This document shows, piece after piece, positions 1 to 8,405 of a stretch of 48,110 bases of DNA. Numbering within the stretch: position 1 is the stretch's first letter; each line of letters begins with the position of its first letter. Source of the DNA: Bacteroidaceae bacterium. Its GTDB lineage: Bacteria; Bacteroidota; Bacteroidia; Bacteroidales; Bacteroidaceae. Where the stretch lies: the NCBI GenBank assembly GCA_016280445.1, contig JAEEGS010000062.1, forward strand, positions 1-48,110. Direction: 5' to 3'. The position numbers and the translations under genes are program-made. Below the pieces are notes generated by a model. That model made no database searches and was not told the origin of the DNA. It worked only from the letters and a program-made list of their open reading frames with translations.

Positions 1-2
1 CC

Positions 3-191
3 AACCACCCAGAGAACGCCGCTGCCGGATGGGTAATCTACAATGACAGACTCAGGTTTAAGCCGGATGTATATGGTTATGCCATATTTATTATTCGAAG
101 CGGCGATTATTATATTATCGAAGATACCATCTTGAGCCAGCCAATCGACACATCTAAGACTTACATGTTTGAGGGGACAACACCAACATAA
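3..191 (+). CDS. C-terminal end of an unidentified protein (5' truncated by window)
   Basis: An open frame runs in from the window edge (first complete codon at 3, beginning N-H-P-E-N-A-A-A-G-W) for 62 codons to TAA at 189-191. The residues alternate polar and hydrophobic with many Tyr and Ile, as in a beta-rich domain. I do not recognise the family. There is no T9SS-type C-terminal signal; the protein ends F-E-G-T-T-P-T. The stop codon lies one base before the 91-bp leader repeat that opens the next gene, and the stop at 2945 is similarly placed. It is probably the end of a third exported protein in the same tandem series, which is inference from position only. Confidence 0.55.
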   Translation, partial: NHPENAAAGWVIYNDRLRFKPDVYGYAIFIIRSGDYYIIEDTILSQPIDTSKTYMFEGTTPT

Positions 192-192
192 C

Positions 193-283
193 CTCGCACG
201 CGTATATATAATAAAGGTATAAACGAAATTAAAAACATTTAGATTATGATACATAATAAATTTAGATATATATTGACGCTCGT
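193..283 (+). repeat. Leader repeat, copy 1 (5' region plus signal-peptide start)
   Basis: These 91 bp recur almost unchanged at 2952-3042. The copies differ by one base shifted between two A-runs (one has an extra A in one run and one fewer in the other), one T/A change before the start codon, and one substitution in codon 9. The block starts CTCGCACGCGTATATATAA, contains the start codon and the first codons of the signal peptide (M-I-H-N-K-F-R-Y), and then fades. No canonical TAnnTTTG box is visible, so it may be a translation leader rather than a promoter. Confidence 0.9.
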
Positions 284-2945
284 GCTGCTACTAACCGCGG
301 CATCGGGCGCATGGGCCGCCCAGGTGGAACTGAAGCTGGGAGCCATAATAAAAAACGGCGACGTGTTGACCTTTGGCGACACCAGGGTTCATTTCACGAC
401 ACCTTGTTCTCGTCCCTATGCAATATTCAGCGGCGTTAACACCAGCACTACCGTCACCATTGGCTACGATGAGAACGGCCAACTGCAGTATATGATGAAC
501 GACACTTACATCGCTTTCACCCCTCTTGTGGACGTAAGTATTTCAGAAGATTATATCGGTACAGGCGAAGGTGAGTCTTTAGGTCTATATACTGGCCAGA
601 CTATTCCCGAGTATGTCATGGTCACCGATGGCACAGGCACTTATGAAGATCCCTTCATCCTGACCTCTTACGCCACCTATAATTGCGGCGGCAATCCCGT
701 GGATGGCAAGGCTATCTGCGATGCTGCCACCCCTGGCACTTACCTCACCCCCGACGCAACAGGCACCATCTGGACGCTGGCCGAAGGTCTGCTTGACGGC
801 GACATGGAGTTGCTGGTGGAGTACCTCAAAGAGCCAGGACTGGCATGGAAGGGCAAGATTCCTGAAGGAGGCTTTGACGCCTATCTGGGTTTCTTCCACC
901 CATCAGCTCTGCCTACAATCAAGAACCCCAATGCTCTGACCGGCATCACCTATAGCAGCAGCAACACTGCTGTGGCTACTGTGGACGAAAACACAGGCGT
1001 TGTCACCGCTCTGAAAGCTGGTAGCACAGTCATTACCGCCACATTTGCCGGTGACGACACCTATGAGGCGGCTTCCATCTCCTATACACTCAACATCGAT
1101 AATCCCGCCATCGTCACCCTGCCCACCAGCACCGATGAGGGCGGCACTGTGACCCTCGTGGCCGGTGCAGGCAACAGCGCACAGGATGGCGACAACCTGA
1201 TTGCCACCAACGCCAACCTGGAGGGTGCCAACACGTCGCGCAACATTGCTGTGGGCACCGATGGCAGCATCCATGTGGTCGATAAGAATACTGTGAGCGA
1301 AGCTGTGATGTATAAGAAGAGCACCGACGGCATCACGTTCAGCGAGCCCGTACAGGTGTCGACTGAAGGTGGTAATGAATGTGAGGTGGCTGTATCGTCG
1401 AACGGTAAGGTCTATGTATCTTATACCACAGGATCAGGCGGATACATCGCCTACAGCACCGATGGCAGCAGCTTTACCAGCAAACAGGTTACTGAAAATA
1501 ATATTAACAGCATACACATCGCCGTAGATGGAGACTATGTTTACGGTATTGAACAAAATGGCCAGGAGTTCTACTACAGCGCTGACGGTGGTCAAAACTA
1601 TGAAACGCATACAGGTTGGAATTTCTATATGTTCTCTGACGTGCTCATCGACAAGTCGAACAACAACGTGGTTGTCATCAAGGATGAACCAAGTGTTGTG
1701 GTACGATACAGCACTGACCACGGCGCCACCTTCACCGAAGAACAGCCCGTGATGAACGGCGCAGATCAACTGGCGGTATTTTTCTCTACTGCTGCAGCAG
1801 GTGCCGGCAAGGTGTTCATTTCCGGTTCAGAGGGAACGATTGCCACCGTTGACTACATCAATGCCACATGCACACAGACCACTATTGAGCAAACTGACAA
1901 CCGTTCGCTTTGCGCCGATGAGGACGAGAACGTCATCGTAGGCGTTGAACAAAACGAGTCACTCTATTACGAACTGAGCACCGATGGCGCACAGACCTTC
2001 GGCGAGAAAGTAAAGGTGTCAGAAGGCAGCGGTGCCAATGCCGCACTCAACACCCACGACGGCTCATTGCTCTATCTGTTTACGAAAGGCACCGACCTCT
2101 ACCTGGCCGTCAAGACGGGTGTGGTTTCTACCGAGACCGTGATTGACAACGGCGACGGCACCTACACCGTGATGCCTGGCACCGAGGTTACTTTCATCGC
2201 CAAAGCCAACGACGGCTACTATGTGAAGAGCTGGAGCAACAACGCAGAGGTGAACGACCTGCAGGAGGCCACTCAGACCCTCACCGTGACGGGCGACCTG
2301 AACATCAGCGCCACCTTCGCCGAGAATGAGTATAACATCACCTTCGTAGAGGGTACTAACCCAGACCCAGAGAATCCTGAGTGGACTGCCACACCGAATC
2401 CCGCCAAGACTAAGGCAACCGTCACCGTCACCTACACCGGCTCGAAGAAAGTCATCGGCGTGAAGGCCGAGAAGAAGGCTGCGACTCCGGCAACTCCGGC
2501 TGAGACCACCGTCACCTGGAACAGCGAAAACATCTCTTTCCTTCAAATCTACGAACCTTCCGCACCATTTACGATGATGGGCATCAAACTGAGTACTAGT
2601 TCTGCGTTGAATACGGCCGATTGGCGGAATATCGGAATTCCGACGAATGATGGCCTCTATTTCAACGTGACCACCACCGGCGGCTATACCTTCACTGCAC
2701 CGAGCGGCAAGAAGTTCACAAAGATCGAGATGACGGTCACTAATGCTAATGGATGGACGCAAGTTCTTATGCAAAGTACGTTAGGCACTGGCTGGCCCTC
2801 AGGTGGGGATGCTGTGACGGTAGTAGAAGATACCAAGAAAGTCACGTGGACGGGCACTGCCGCCTCGACGGTTGGCCTGCTGACAGACGCCAGTTTTTTC
2901 AACGCCTCGCCTGTGACCAGCATCGTGTTCACGCTGGCAGAGTAG
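246..2945 (+). CDS. Exported multidomain surface protein (Big2, beta-propeller-like, InlB-type repeat)
   Basis: 899 residues. Residues 1-24 are a signal peptide (basic start, Leu-rich core, A-W-A cleavage). Around 230-290 is a bacterial Ig-like Big2 domain (T-Y-S-S-S-N-T-A-V-A-T-V, then T-G-V-V-T-A-L-K-A-G). About 330-630 holds Asp-box/BNR-like strands (S-T-D-G-x-x-F, S-A-D-G-G, S-T-D-H-G-A-T-F), suggesting a sialidase-type propeller without identifiable catalytic residues. About 635-690 resembles the InlB/Bacteroides repeat (G-T-E-V-T-F-I-A, G-Y-Y-V-K-S-W). A beta-sandwich module ends the protein. It lacks the T9SS C-terminal signal found in the next genes. ATG 246 is chosen because it heads the signal peptide within the duplicated leader. 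It probably binds glycan or adheres at the surface; no enzyme activity is claimed. Confidence 0.75.
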   Translation: MIHNKFRYILTLVLLLTAASGAWAAQVELKLGAIIKNGDVLTFGDTRVHFTTPCSRPYAIFSGVNTSTTVTIGYDENGQLQYMMNDTYIAFTPLVDVSISEDYIGTGEGESLGLYTGQTIPEYVMVTDGTGTYEDPFILTSYATYNCGGNPVDGKAICDAATPGTYLTPDATGTIWTLAEGLLDGDMELLVEYLKEPGLAWKGKIPEGGFDAYLGFFHPSALPTIKNPNALTGITYSSSNTAVATVDENTGVVTALKAGSTVITATFAGDDTYEAASISYTLNIDNPAIVTLPTSTDEGGTVTLVAGAGNSAQDGDNLIATNANLEGANTSRNIAVGTDGSIHVVDKNTVSEAVMYKKSTDGITFSEPVQVSTEGGNECEVAVSSNGKVYVSYTTGSGGYIAYSTDGSSFTSKQVTENNINSIHIAVDGDYVYGIEQNGQEFYYSADGGQNYETHTGWNFYMFSDVLIDKSNNNVVVIKDEPSVVVRYSTDHGATFTEEQPVMNGADQLAVFFSTAAAGAGKVFISGSEGTIATVDYINATCTQTTIEQTDNRSLCADEDENVIVGVEQNESLYYELSTDGAQTFGEKVKVSEGSGANAALNTHDGSLLYLFTKGTDLYLAVKTGVVSTETVIDNGDGTYTVMPGTEVTFIAKANDGYYVKSWSNNAEVNDLQEATQTLTVTGDLNISATFAENEYNITFVEGTNPDPENPEWTATPNPAKTKATVTVTYTGSKKVIGVKAEKKAATPATPAETTVTWNSENISFLQIYEPSAPFTMMGIKLSTSSALNTADWRNIGIPTNDGLYFNVTTTGGYTFTAPSGKKFTKIEMTVTNANGWTQVLMQSTLGTGWPSGGDAVTVVEDTKKVTWTGTAASTVGLLTDASFFNASPVTSIVFTLAE

Positions 2946-2951
2946 CCCCAT

Positions 2952-3042
2952 CTCGCACGCGTATATATAATAAAGGTATAAAACGAAATTAAAACATTAA
3001 GATTATGATACATAATAAATTTAGATATCTATTGACGCTCGT
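2952..3042 (+). repeat. Leader repeat, copy 2 (5' region plus signal-peptide start)
   Basis: This is the second copy of the 91-bp block at 193-283, starting 6 bp after the TAG of the preceding gene. It again carries the start codon and the first codons (M-I-H-N-K-F-R-Y). Beyond it the signal peptides diverge in the hydrophobic core but converge again at T/S-G-A-W-A. The close match of non-coding bases argues for recent duplication or recombination. Confidence 0.9.
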
Positions 3043-4429
3043 CGCGCTGTTCGCAATGGCGACGGGCGCATGGGCTGCAGACACGTACACCATTACGTTC
3101 AGCGGTTTCGGCAACGAGAACTGTAACAAAACGATCACCGATGCCACACTGGAATATTCCGAAACATTTAATGTTACTGACGTGTATGTAAACTATATTA
3201 TGTTAGGCGGCGTAGGCGGCTCTAATGAGTATGTCAGCATCAGCAAAAGTCAAGATGAAACACAAATTACCATCACCGTCAAAAGCCCCTTCGAGGGCAC
3301 GGTAAATGTCACGGTCTATTATATGAATGAAAATTGGGATGAATCTCAAAGTGACATCTCCGTGACCTGCGTGAAGAGCGCTCCCGCCATCGAGGTAACC
3401 ACCAACGCAGCATCTGAAGGCGCCACCTTCACCGAGGCTTGGTTCAACATGCCCGCCTTCGACGCCACCGCCGAGTACGAGCTGGTGCGCGACATGACGC
3501 AGAGCATGACGACCCAGGTGGGCGACGGTGCCGAGGGCTACCGCATCCGCGTGAAGAAGAACGAGCAGGGTGAGGGCTACGTGCCCGTAGAGATGACCCC
3601 GCAGGCCATGGCATCACTCATCGTCGTACATGATGACATTGAGAATGCCGACCTCACCAACATGACCGATTACACCATCAGTATCTTCGCAGTAGACGAG
3701 CAAGGCCAGCCCACTGGCGAGGCCATCGCTTTTGCCAGCCTCGTGCCCGGCCGCTACGTGGCCATCGCCACCGCAGCCGAGGGCACCATCTACGACGGCC
3801 AGACCCTGGCGAGCAACATCTTCGTGCTCTTCGAGGGCTACGAAATCGAGGTGGCTGCAAACAGCTTCGTGACCTACTACAAGGATGAAGCCGTCACGCT
3901 CGACGAGAGTTCGGCTGATGCCGCCCTCTACACCATCAGCAGCGTGGGCGAGACCGAAGCCGTGCTGAGCGAAGAGATTGACGTGGCACCTGCCAACACG
4001 CCGCTCCTCATCTATAACAGCAGCGACGAGAAGAAGACTGTCCTCCTCATCCCGCTGGCAAGCGACCCAGAGGTGACACTGACCGTGGCTGAAGAGTTCC
4101 AGGGCACACTCGTGGACAAGACCTTCAGCGAGGAAGACATGGCTGTGGCCGACTTCTATGTGCTGAGCGACGCCCAGTCCTTCGTATGGGTGAAGGATGC
4201 CGGCACCATCGCCGCCAACAAGTGCTGGCTCGCCATCCCAATGCGCGTGGCAAGCGCGAACGTCCGTTCGATCAGCATCGTCTTCGACGAAGGAGTGACC
4301 GGCATTGGTGGAGTTGAAAGTGGAAAACTGAAAGCTGAAAGTTGGTACGACCTGCAGGGCCGCAAGGTGAAGAACCCAACGAAGAAGGGTGTATACATCA
4401 AGGGCGGCAAGAAGGTCTTTGTTCAGTGA
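3005..4429 (+). CDS. Exported protein with T9SS-type C-terminal signal
   Basis: 474 residues. The signal peptide (residues 1-24, ending G-A-W-A) is nearly the same as that of the upstream gene because it lies in the duplicated leader. Residues 25-125 form a beta-rich domain starting T-Y-T-I-T-F-S-G-F-G. The middle is acidic and strand-rich with no motif I can name. The last 40 residues (W-Y-D-L-Q-G-R-K-V, then K-K-G-V-Y-I-K-G-G-K-K-V-F-V-Q) match the C-terminal signal used by Prevotella T9SS cargo. Export by the T9SS and attachment or release at the surface is inferred. It is followed by a hairpin of purine-rich repeats. Confidence 0.75.
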   Translation: MIHNKFRYLLTLVALFAMATGAWAADTYTITFSGFGNENCNKTITDATLEYSETFNVTDVYVNYIMLGGVGGSNEYVSISKSQDETQITITVKSPFEGTVNVTVYYMNENWDESQSDISVTCVKSAPAIEVTTNAASEGATFTEAWFNMPAFDATAEYELVRDMTQSMTTQVGDGAEGYRIRVKKNEQGEGYVPVEMTPQAMASLIVVHDDIENADLTNMTDYTISIFAVDEQGQPTGEAIAFASLVPGRYVAIATAAEGTIYDGQTLASNIFVLFEGYEIEVAANSFVTYYKDEAVTLDESSADAALYTISSVGETEAVLSEEIDVAPANTPLLIYNSSDEKKTVLLIPLASDPEVTLTVAEEFQGTLVDKTFSEEDMAVADFYVLSDAQSFVWVKDAGTIAANKCWLAIPMRVASANVRSISIVFDEGVTGIGGVESGKLKAESWYDLQGRKVKNPTKKGVYIKGGKKVFVQ

Positions 4430-4435
4430 AATGAA

Positions 4436-4592
4436 AGAAGTTAAAGGAGTTAAAGAAGTTAAAGGAGTTAAAGACGATAGTCTTGCTGCTCGAAACTTCG
4501 GAAACAACGTACGGAGACAACACCAGCGACAAAGGTAACGTCTTTAACTTCGAGCGAACCGCTCACTTCTTTAACTTCTCTAACTCCTAAAG
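4436..4592. repeat. Purine-rich tandem repeats with inverted counterpart (hairpin), type 1
   Basis: The left part is a tandem of the words GAAGTTAAAG and GAGTTAAAG (4436-4479). The right part carries the opposite-strand words CTTTAACTTC and CTCTAACTCC (4540-4590), so the RNA can fold into a long imperfect hairpin. A 25-bp stretch (4455-4479) recurs exactly at 23994-24018. It lies just after a stop codon and may act as a terminator or mRNA-end structure. Confidence 0.75.
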
Positions 4593-4620
4593 GAATGATA
4601 ACATTAAAACTTAATACAAT

Positions 4621-7600
4621 ATGAAAAAGAAATTATTTGCACTGCTCGCGCTGGCCATGACGGCCATGTCGGCGAGCGCCGTAGCTGGCTACGACCTGAC
4701 CGTGGGCGAGAACGAACACGGAACGGTGAAGTTTACAGTGGGCGGCCAGGAAGTGGACAACGCCGAGGAAGGCGACGAAGTAACCGTGATCGTGAAGGCC
4801 GGGAAGGGCTGGAAGAGCAAGGATGTGACGGCACGTGCCTACACCAGTTTCGACGTGGCACAGGCTCGTCTCCGTAGCGCACCCGCCAGAATCGACGTGG
4901 TGGACTGGCTGACCGTGACACAGTCGGCCGATGTGGACACCGTCTATACCTTCATCATGCCTGCGGCTAACGTGCTGGTGAATGCCGGCTACGACCACCG
5001 CGCGCTGACCAACGACATGATTCAGGCCATCGAAGACCAGACATGGACGGGCAGCGAGGTGAAGCCCACGCTGGTGGTCTATGACCGCAACTACAAGCTC
5101 ATCGAGGGCACGGACTACACCGTGGCCTACACTGAGAACATCGAGAATGGCGTGAACACGGCTACCGCCACCATCACCGCCAAGAACGACATCGATGACT
5201 ACTACCTCGGTACGGCATCGGCCTCGTTCAGCATCCGCAAGGTGATCTCTTACGAGAATGGCTTCACCGCCTACGCCGTGAGCGACAGCGAGCACCCCAT
5301 CATCTACACCGGTGAGCCACAGGAACCTGAGGTGATCGTGCGCGAGATCCGCGAGACACTGGTGAAGGATGTGGACTACACACTGGTATACAACGACAAC
5401 ATCACCGCCACCAGCCCGGGCCAGTTCACTGTGACGGGTATCGGCAAGTATAAGGGCGATCTGACGTCTTACTTCGCCATCAACTCGCGCGACCTGAGCA
5501 GCGAGATGATCACTCCGGTGACGGGCATCGTGTATAACGGCGACCCACAGTATCCCCACCTGGTCATCACCTACAACGGCAAGGAACTGGTGGAGGGCGA
5601 CGACACGAACCCGCTGACCTGCGACTACTACACTCGCTACACCAACAACATTGAGACTGGCGAGGCCACGGTGAAGGTGGAGGGCGTGAACAACTTCTGC
5701 GGCACGTTCGACTACACGTTCAACATCAACGCGAAGGAATTCAGCGCTGACATGATCGGTGCCATCGCCGCCTTGACCTACGACGGCAACGCCAAGGAGC
5801 CAGCTCCCGTGGTGACCTACAACGGCATGACCCTGAACCCCGGCACGGACTACACCGTGAGCTACGCTGACAACATCAATGCCGGCACCGCCACGCTGAC
5901 CATCACCGCTACAGCCCTGAACAACAACTACACAGGCTCGGCATCGACGACCTTCACCATCCAGAAGGCCAAGGTGACTGGCACCAAGCCGACCGTGAAG
6001 GAAGGACTGGTTTACACCGCTGAGGCACAGCCCCTGCTGAACGCAGGCACCGTGGAGGGCGGCGAGATGCAGTACTCGCTCGACGGCGAGACCTACACCG
6101 CTACCGTGAGCACGGGCACCGACGCAGGAGAATACACCGTGTATTATAAGGTGGTGGGCGACGCGAACCACAAGGACGTGGCCGCCAAGACCCTGACCGT
6201 GAGCATCGCCAAGGCCGACCTGACCACGATGACACTGACTCAGAACACTTTCACTTACAACAAGACACAGCAGATTGCACAGGTGGCCACCGTTACTGCC
6301 GGCACCATCCCTGTGGATGCTGAGAACTACACCTTGAGCGGCTACAAGAAGACCAATGTGGGCACCTATACTGCCAAGGTGACTGCCAAGGCTACATCGA
6401 CCAACTTCAAGGGCAAGGCAACTGCCCAGTGGAGCATCGTGGAGGCTGACGCCAATATCTTCACCATGGAGATTGAACCGCTGTCATTCGTGTTCACAGG
6501 CGAGGCTCAGGCTCCTAACGTGACTGTGAAGGACGGCGACGACGTGCTTGTGGAAGACAAGGACTACACACTGGCCTTCGAGAACAACGTGGATGCTGGT
6601 ACCGCCAAGGTGACTGCCACCGGTATGGGTAACTACACGAACACGCAGGAGGCCACCTTCACCATCCAGAAGGCCAACGCCCAGTTTGGCACTGCTCCCG
6701 TGGCTCAGGAACTCACCTACAACCGCGATGCCCAGGAACTGGTTAGCGCCGGCACCATCACAGCCGTCGGCACCACCGATGAAAGCAAGCTGCAGTATTC
6801 GCTCGACGGCGTGAACTTCAGCGACGACATTCCTACCGCCACTGACGCAGGTGCTTACACTGTGAGCTACTTCGTGCTGGGCGATAAGAACCACAACAAC
6901 ACCGACACGCTGACCGTGGCTTGCGCCATCCAGAAGGATCAGGGCACCATGGCCTTCGAGAACAACAGCTATGAACTGACCTACGGCGATGCCAACTTCA
7001 TCAACGCCATCGACCAATTCGGCGACAACGACATCCGCTTCGTGTCGAGCGATCCTCGCGTGGCTGAGGTACACTACTACACCGGCGAGGTGACTGTCAA
7101 GGGCAAGGGCCAGTGCACCATCACTGCCATGATGCAGGAGCACACGAACTTCAAGAAGCAGACCGAGAACATCACCTTCGACATCAGCGTGGCAGCCAAG
7201 GAAATCACGGCCGACAACGTGACTGTAGGCGAGGTGGGCGAGAACGGCGTGCCTGAAATCACCGTGAGCGTGGAGGCTCCTGTGGGCACTCTCGAACCTC
7301 AGGAAATCATCGACTACGTGCTGGCTTACTATGACAACCCGACCGACCGCAATGCCGTGAGCGTGGAGGAGATGAATGCAAATCCTGGCGAGTACGTGGC
7401 CGTGCTGACCTTCTTCGGCAACTATGACGGCTATGTGGAGAAGACCATCACCGTAGGCTCTGCACAGGCTTCAATTCCTGGCGACGTGACTGGCAGCGGC
7501 GAGGTGGATATGGACGACGTGGATGGCTTCATCGAGGACATCCTGGCAGGCAACATCCCAACCGACCCAACCAGCGACGACTTCATCCGCTACGACGCTA

Positions 7601-8190
7601 ACCAAGACGGCCGCATCGACATCGCCGACGCACAGGCCATCCTCAACCTGGCCATGGGCCTGAATGCCGACGGTACCTCTAAGTCGCTTGCCCGTCTCCG
7701 CGGTGCTTCCGTTGCAGAGGAAGAGCTGGTGAGCATGAGCGTGGAGAGCGAGAACCTGGGTGGCGGCATCGTACGCTATGCCCTGAACCTGGAGGGTAGC
7801 GTGAACTTCACCGGCATCCAGATGGACGTCGTGACCAGCGGCACCATCCTCAGCGAGACACTGACCGTCAGCGGCATGCAGATGCGCGCAAACACCCTGA
7901 GCAACGGCGCACGCCGCATCCTGGGTCTGCCCGGCACCGCCGAGCAGCAGGCTGACGGCACCGTGGCCTACGTCTTCGTGCAGGGCGGCAACGCCAGTTT
8001 CGAGAACGTTGTGCTGACCGACGCCAAGGCTCAAAGCATCAGCGTGGTGGGCGACGAGGCTACTGCCATCAACGGAATCTCTGGCAAATCCAAGATCTCC
8101 GGTGAATACTTCGACCTGAGCGGTCGCAAGGTGAACGGCATCCAGAAGGGTATCGTCATCAAGGGCGGCAAGAAGGTTTTGGCTCAGTGA
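4621..8190 (+). CDS. Large exported repeat protein with dockerin-like module and T9SS signal
   Basis: 1189 residues. Signal peptide 1-20. From about 120 to 900 there are roughly eight Ig-like repeats of the MBG/YDG kind, each with Y-x-G-x-x-x-x-P-x-V followed by G-x-D-Y-T-V-x-Y-x-x-N-I and a G-x-Y/G-T-A strand. Residues about 953-1019 contain two EF-hand-like dockerin repeats (D-V-T-G-S-G-E-V-D-M-D-D and D-A-N-Q-D-G-R-I-D-I-A-D). A cohesin-like beta domain follows (about 1035-1145), then a C-terminal T9SS signal (Y-F-D-L-S-G-R-K-V ... K-G-G-K-K-V). It is likely a surface fibre or scaffold. The next gene encodes cohesin-like modules, so the two may bind each other; that is inference. Confidence 0.75.
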   Translation: MKKKLFALLALAMTAMSASAVAGYDLTVGENEHGTVKFTVGGQEVDNAEEGDEVTVIVKAGKGWKSKDVTARAYTSFDVAQARLRSAPARIDVVDWLTVTQSADVDTVYTFIMPAANVLVNAGYDHRALTNDMIQAIEDQTWTGSEVKPTLVVYDRNYKLIEGTDYTVAYTENIENGVNTATATITAKNDIDDYYLGTASASFSIRKVISYENGFTAYAVSDSEHPIIYTGEPQEPEVIVREIRETLVKDVDYTLVYNDNITATSPGQFTVTGIGKYKGDLTSYFAINSRDLSSEMITPVTGIVYNGDPQYPHLVITYNGKELVEGDDTNPLTCDYYTRYTNNIETGEATVKVEGVNNFCGTFDYTFNINAKEFSADMIGAIAALTYDGNAKEPAPVVTYNGMTLNPGTDYTVSYADNINAGTATLTITATALNNNYTGSASTTFTIQKAKVTGTKPTVKEGLVYTAEAQPLLNAGTVEGGEMQYSLDGETYTATVSTGTDAGEYTVYYKVVGDANHKDVAAKTLTVSIAKADLTTMTLTQNTFTYNKTQQIAQVATVTAGTIPVDAENYTLSGYKKTNVGTYTAKVTAKATSTNFKGKATAQWSIVEADANIFTMEIEPLSFVFTGEAQAPNVTVKDGDDVLVEDKDYTLAFENNVDAGTAKVTATGMGNYTNTQEATFTIQKANAQFGTAPVAQELTYNRDAQELVSAGTITAVGTTDESKLQYSLDGVNFSDDIPTATDAGAYTVSYFVLGDKNHNNTDTLTVACAIQKDQGTMAFENNSYELTYGDANFINAIDQFGDNDIRFVSSDPRVAEVHYYTGEVTVKGKGQCTITAMMQEHTNFKKQTENITFDISVAAKEITADNVTVGEVGENGVPEITVSVEAPVGTLEPQEIIDYVLAYYDNPTDRNAVSVEEMNANPGEYVAVLTFFGNYDGYVEKTITVGSAQASIPGDVTGSGEVDMDDVDGFIEDILAGNIPTDPTSDDFIRYDANQDGRIDIADAQAILNLAMGLNADGTSKSLARLRGASVAEEELVSMSVESENLGGGIVRYALNLEGSVNFTGIQMDVVTSGTILSETLTVSGMQMRANTLSNGARRILGLPGTAEQQADGTVAYVFVQGGNASFENVVLTDAKAQSISVVGDEATAINGISGKSKISGEYFDLSGRKVNGIQKGIVIKGGKKVLAQ

Positions 8191-8199
8191 GAGTGAAAC

Positions 8200-8368
8200 G
8201 AACACGAATCACACGGATCTAACGAATAAAAGGATGAGAGAATAGAGTTTAAACATATAATTGCCACGAATGACTCCTATAATTTCTCATGAATAATGAA
8301 TGGATAATTAACGGTCAATTACATGTTGAAGAAAAAAGATATCCGTGAGACTCGTGAGATTCGTGTTC
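8200..8368. repeat. Dispersed inverted words GAACACGAATC / GATTCGTGTTC
   Basis: An 11-bp perfect inverted pair (8200-8210 and 8358-8368), supported by a second pair ACGGAT/ATCCGT (8213-8218 and 8341-8346), brackets the space between two exported-protein genes. The right side also has a direct repeat of the word CGTGAGA/CGTGAGAT. Similar 'attcgtg' words recur at 10214-10240. Confidence 0.6.
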
Positions 8369-8405
8369 AAAAAAAGAAAAAGTAACACTAAAACTAATCG
8401 GCTAT

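Noticed and set aside
4633-6171. 512-codon open frame opposite the Ig-repeat protein
   Set aside because: It is antisense to a clear repeat protein of high GC; its low-complexity His/Val/Gly-rich translation has no domain and no start signal.
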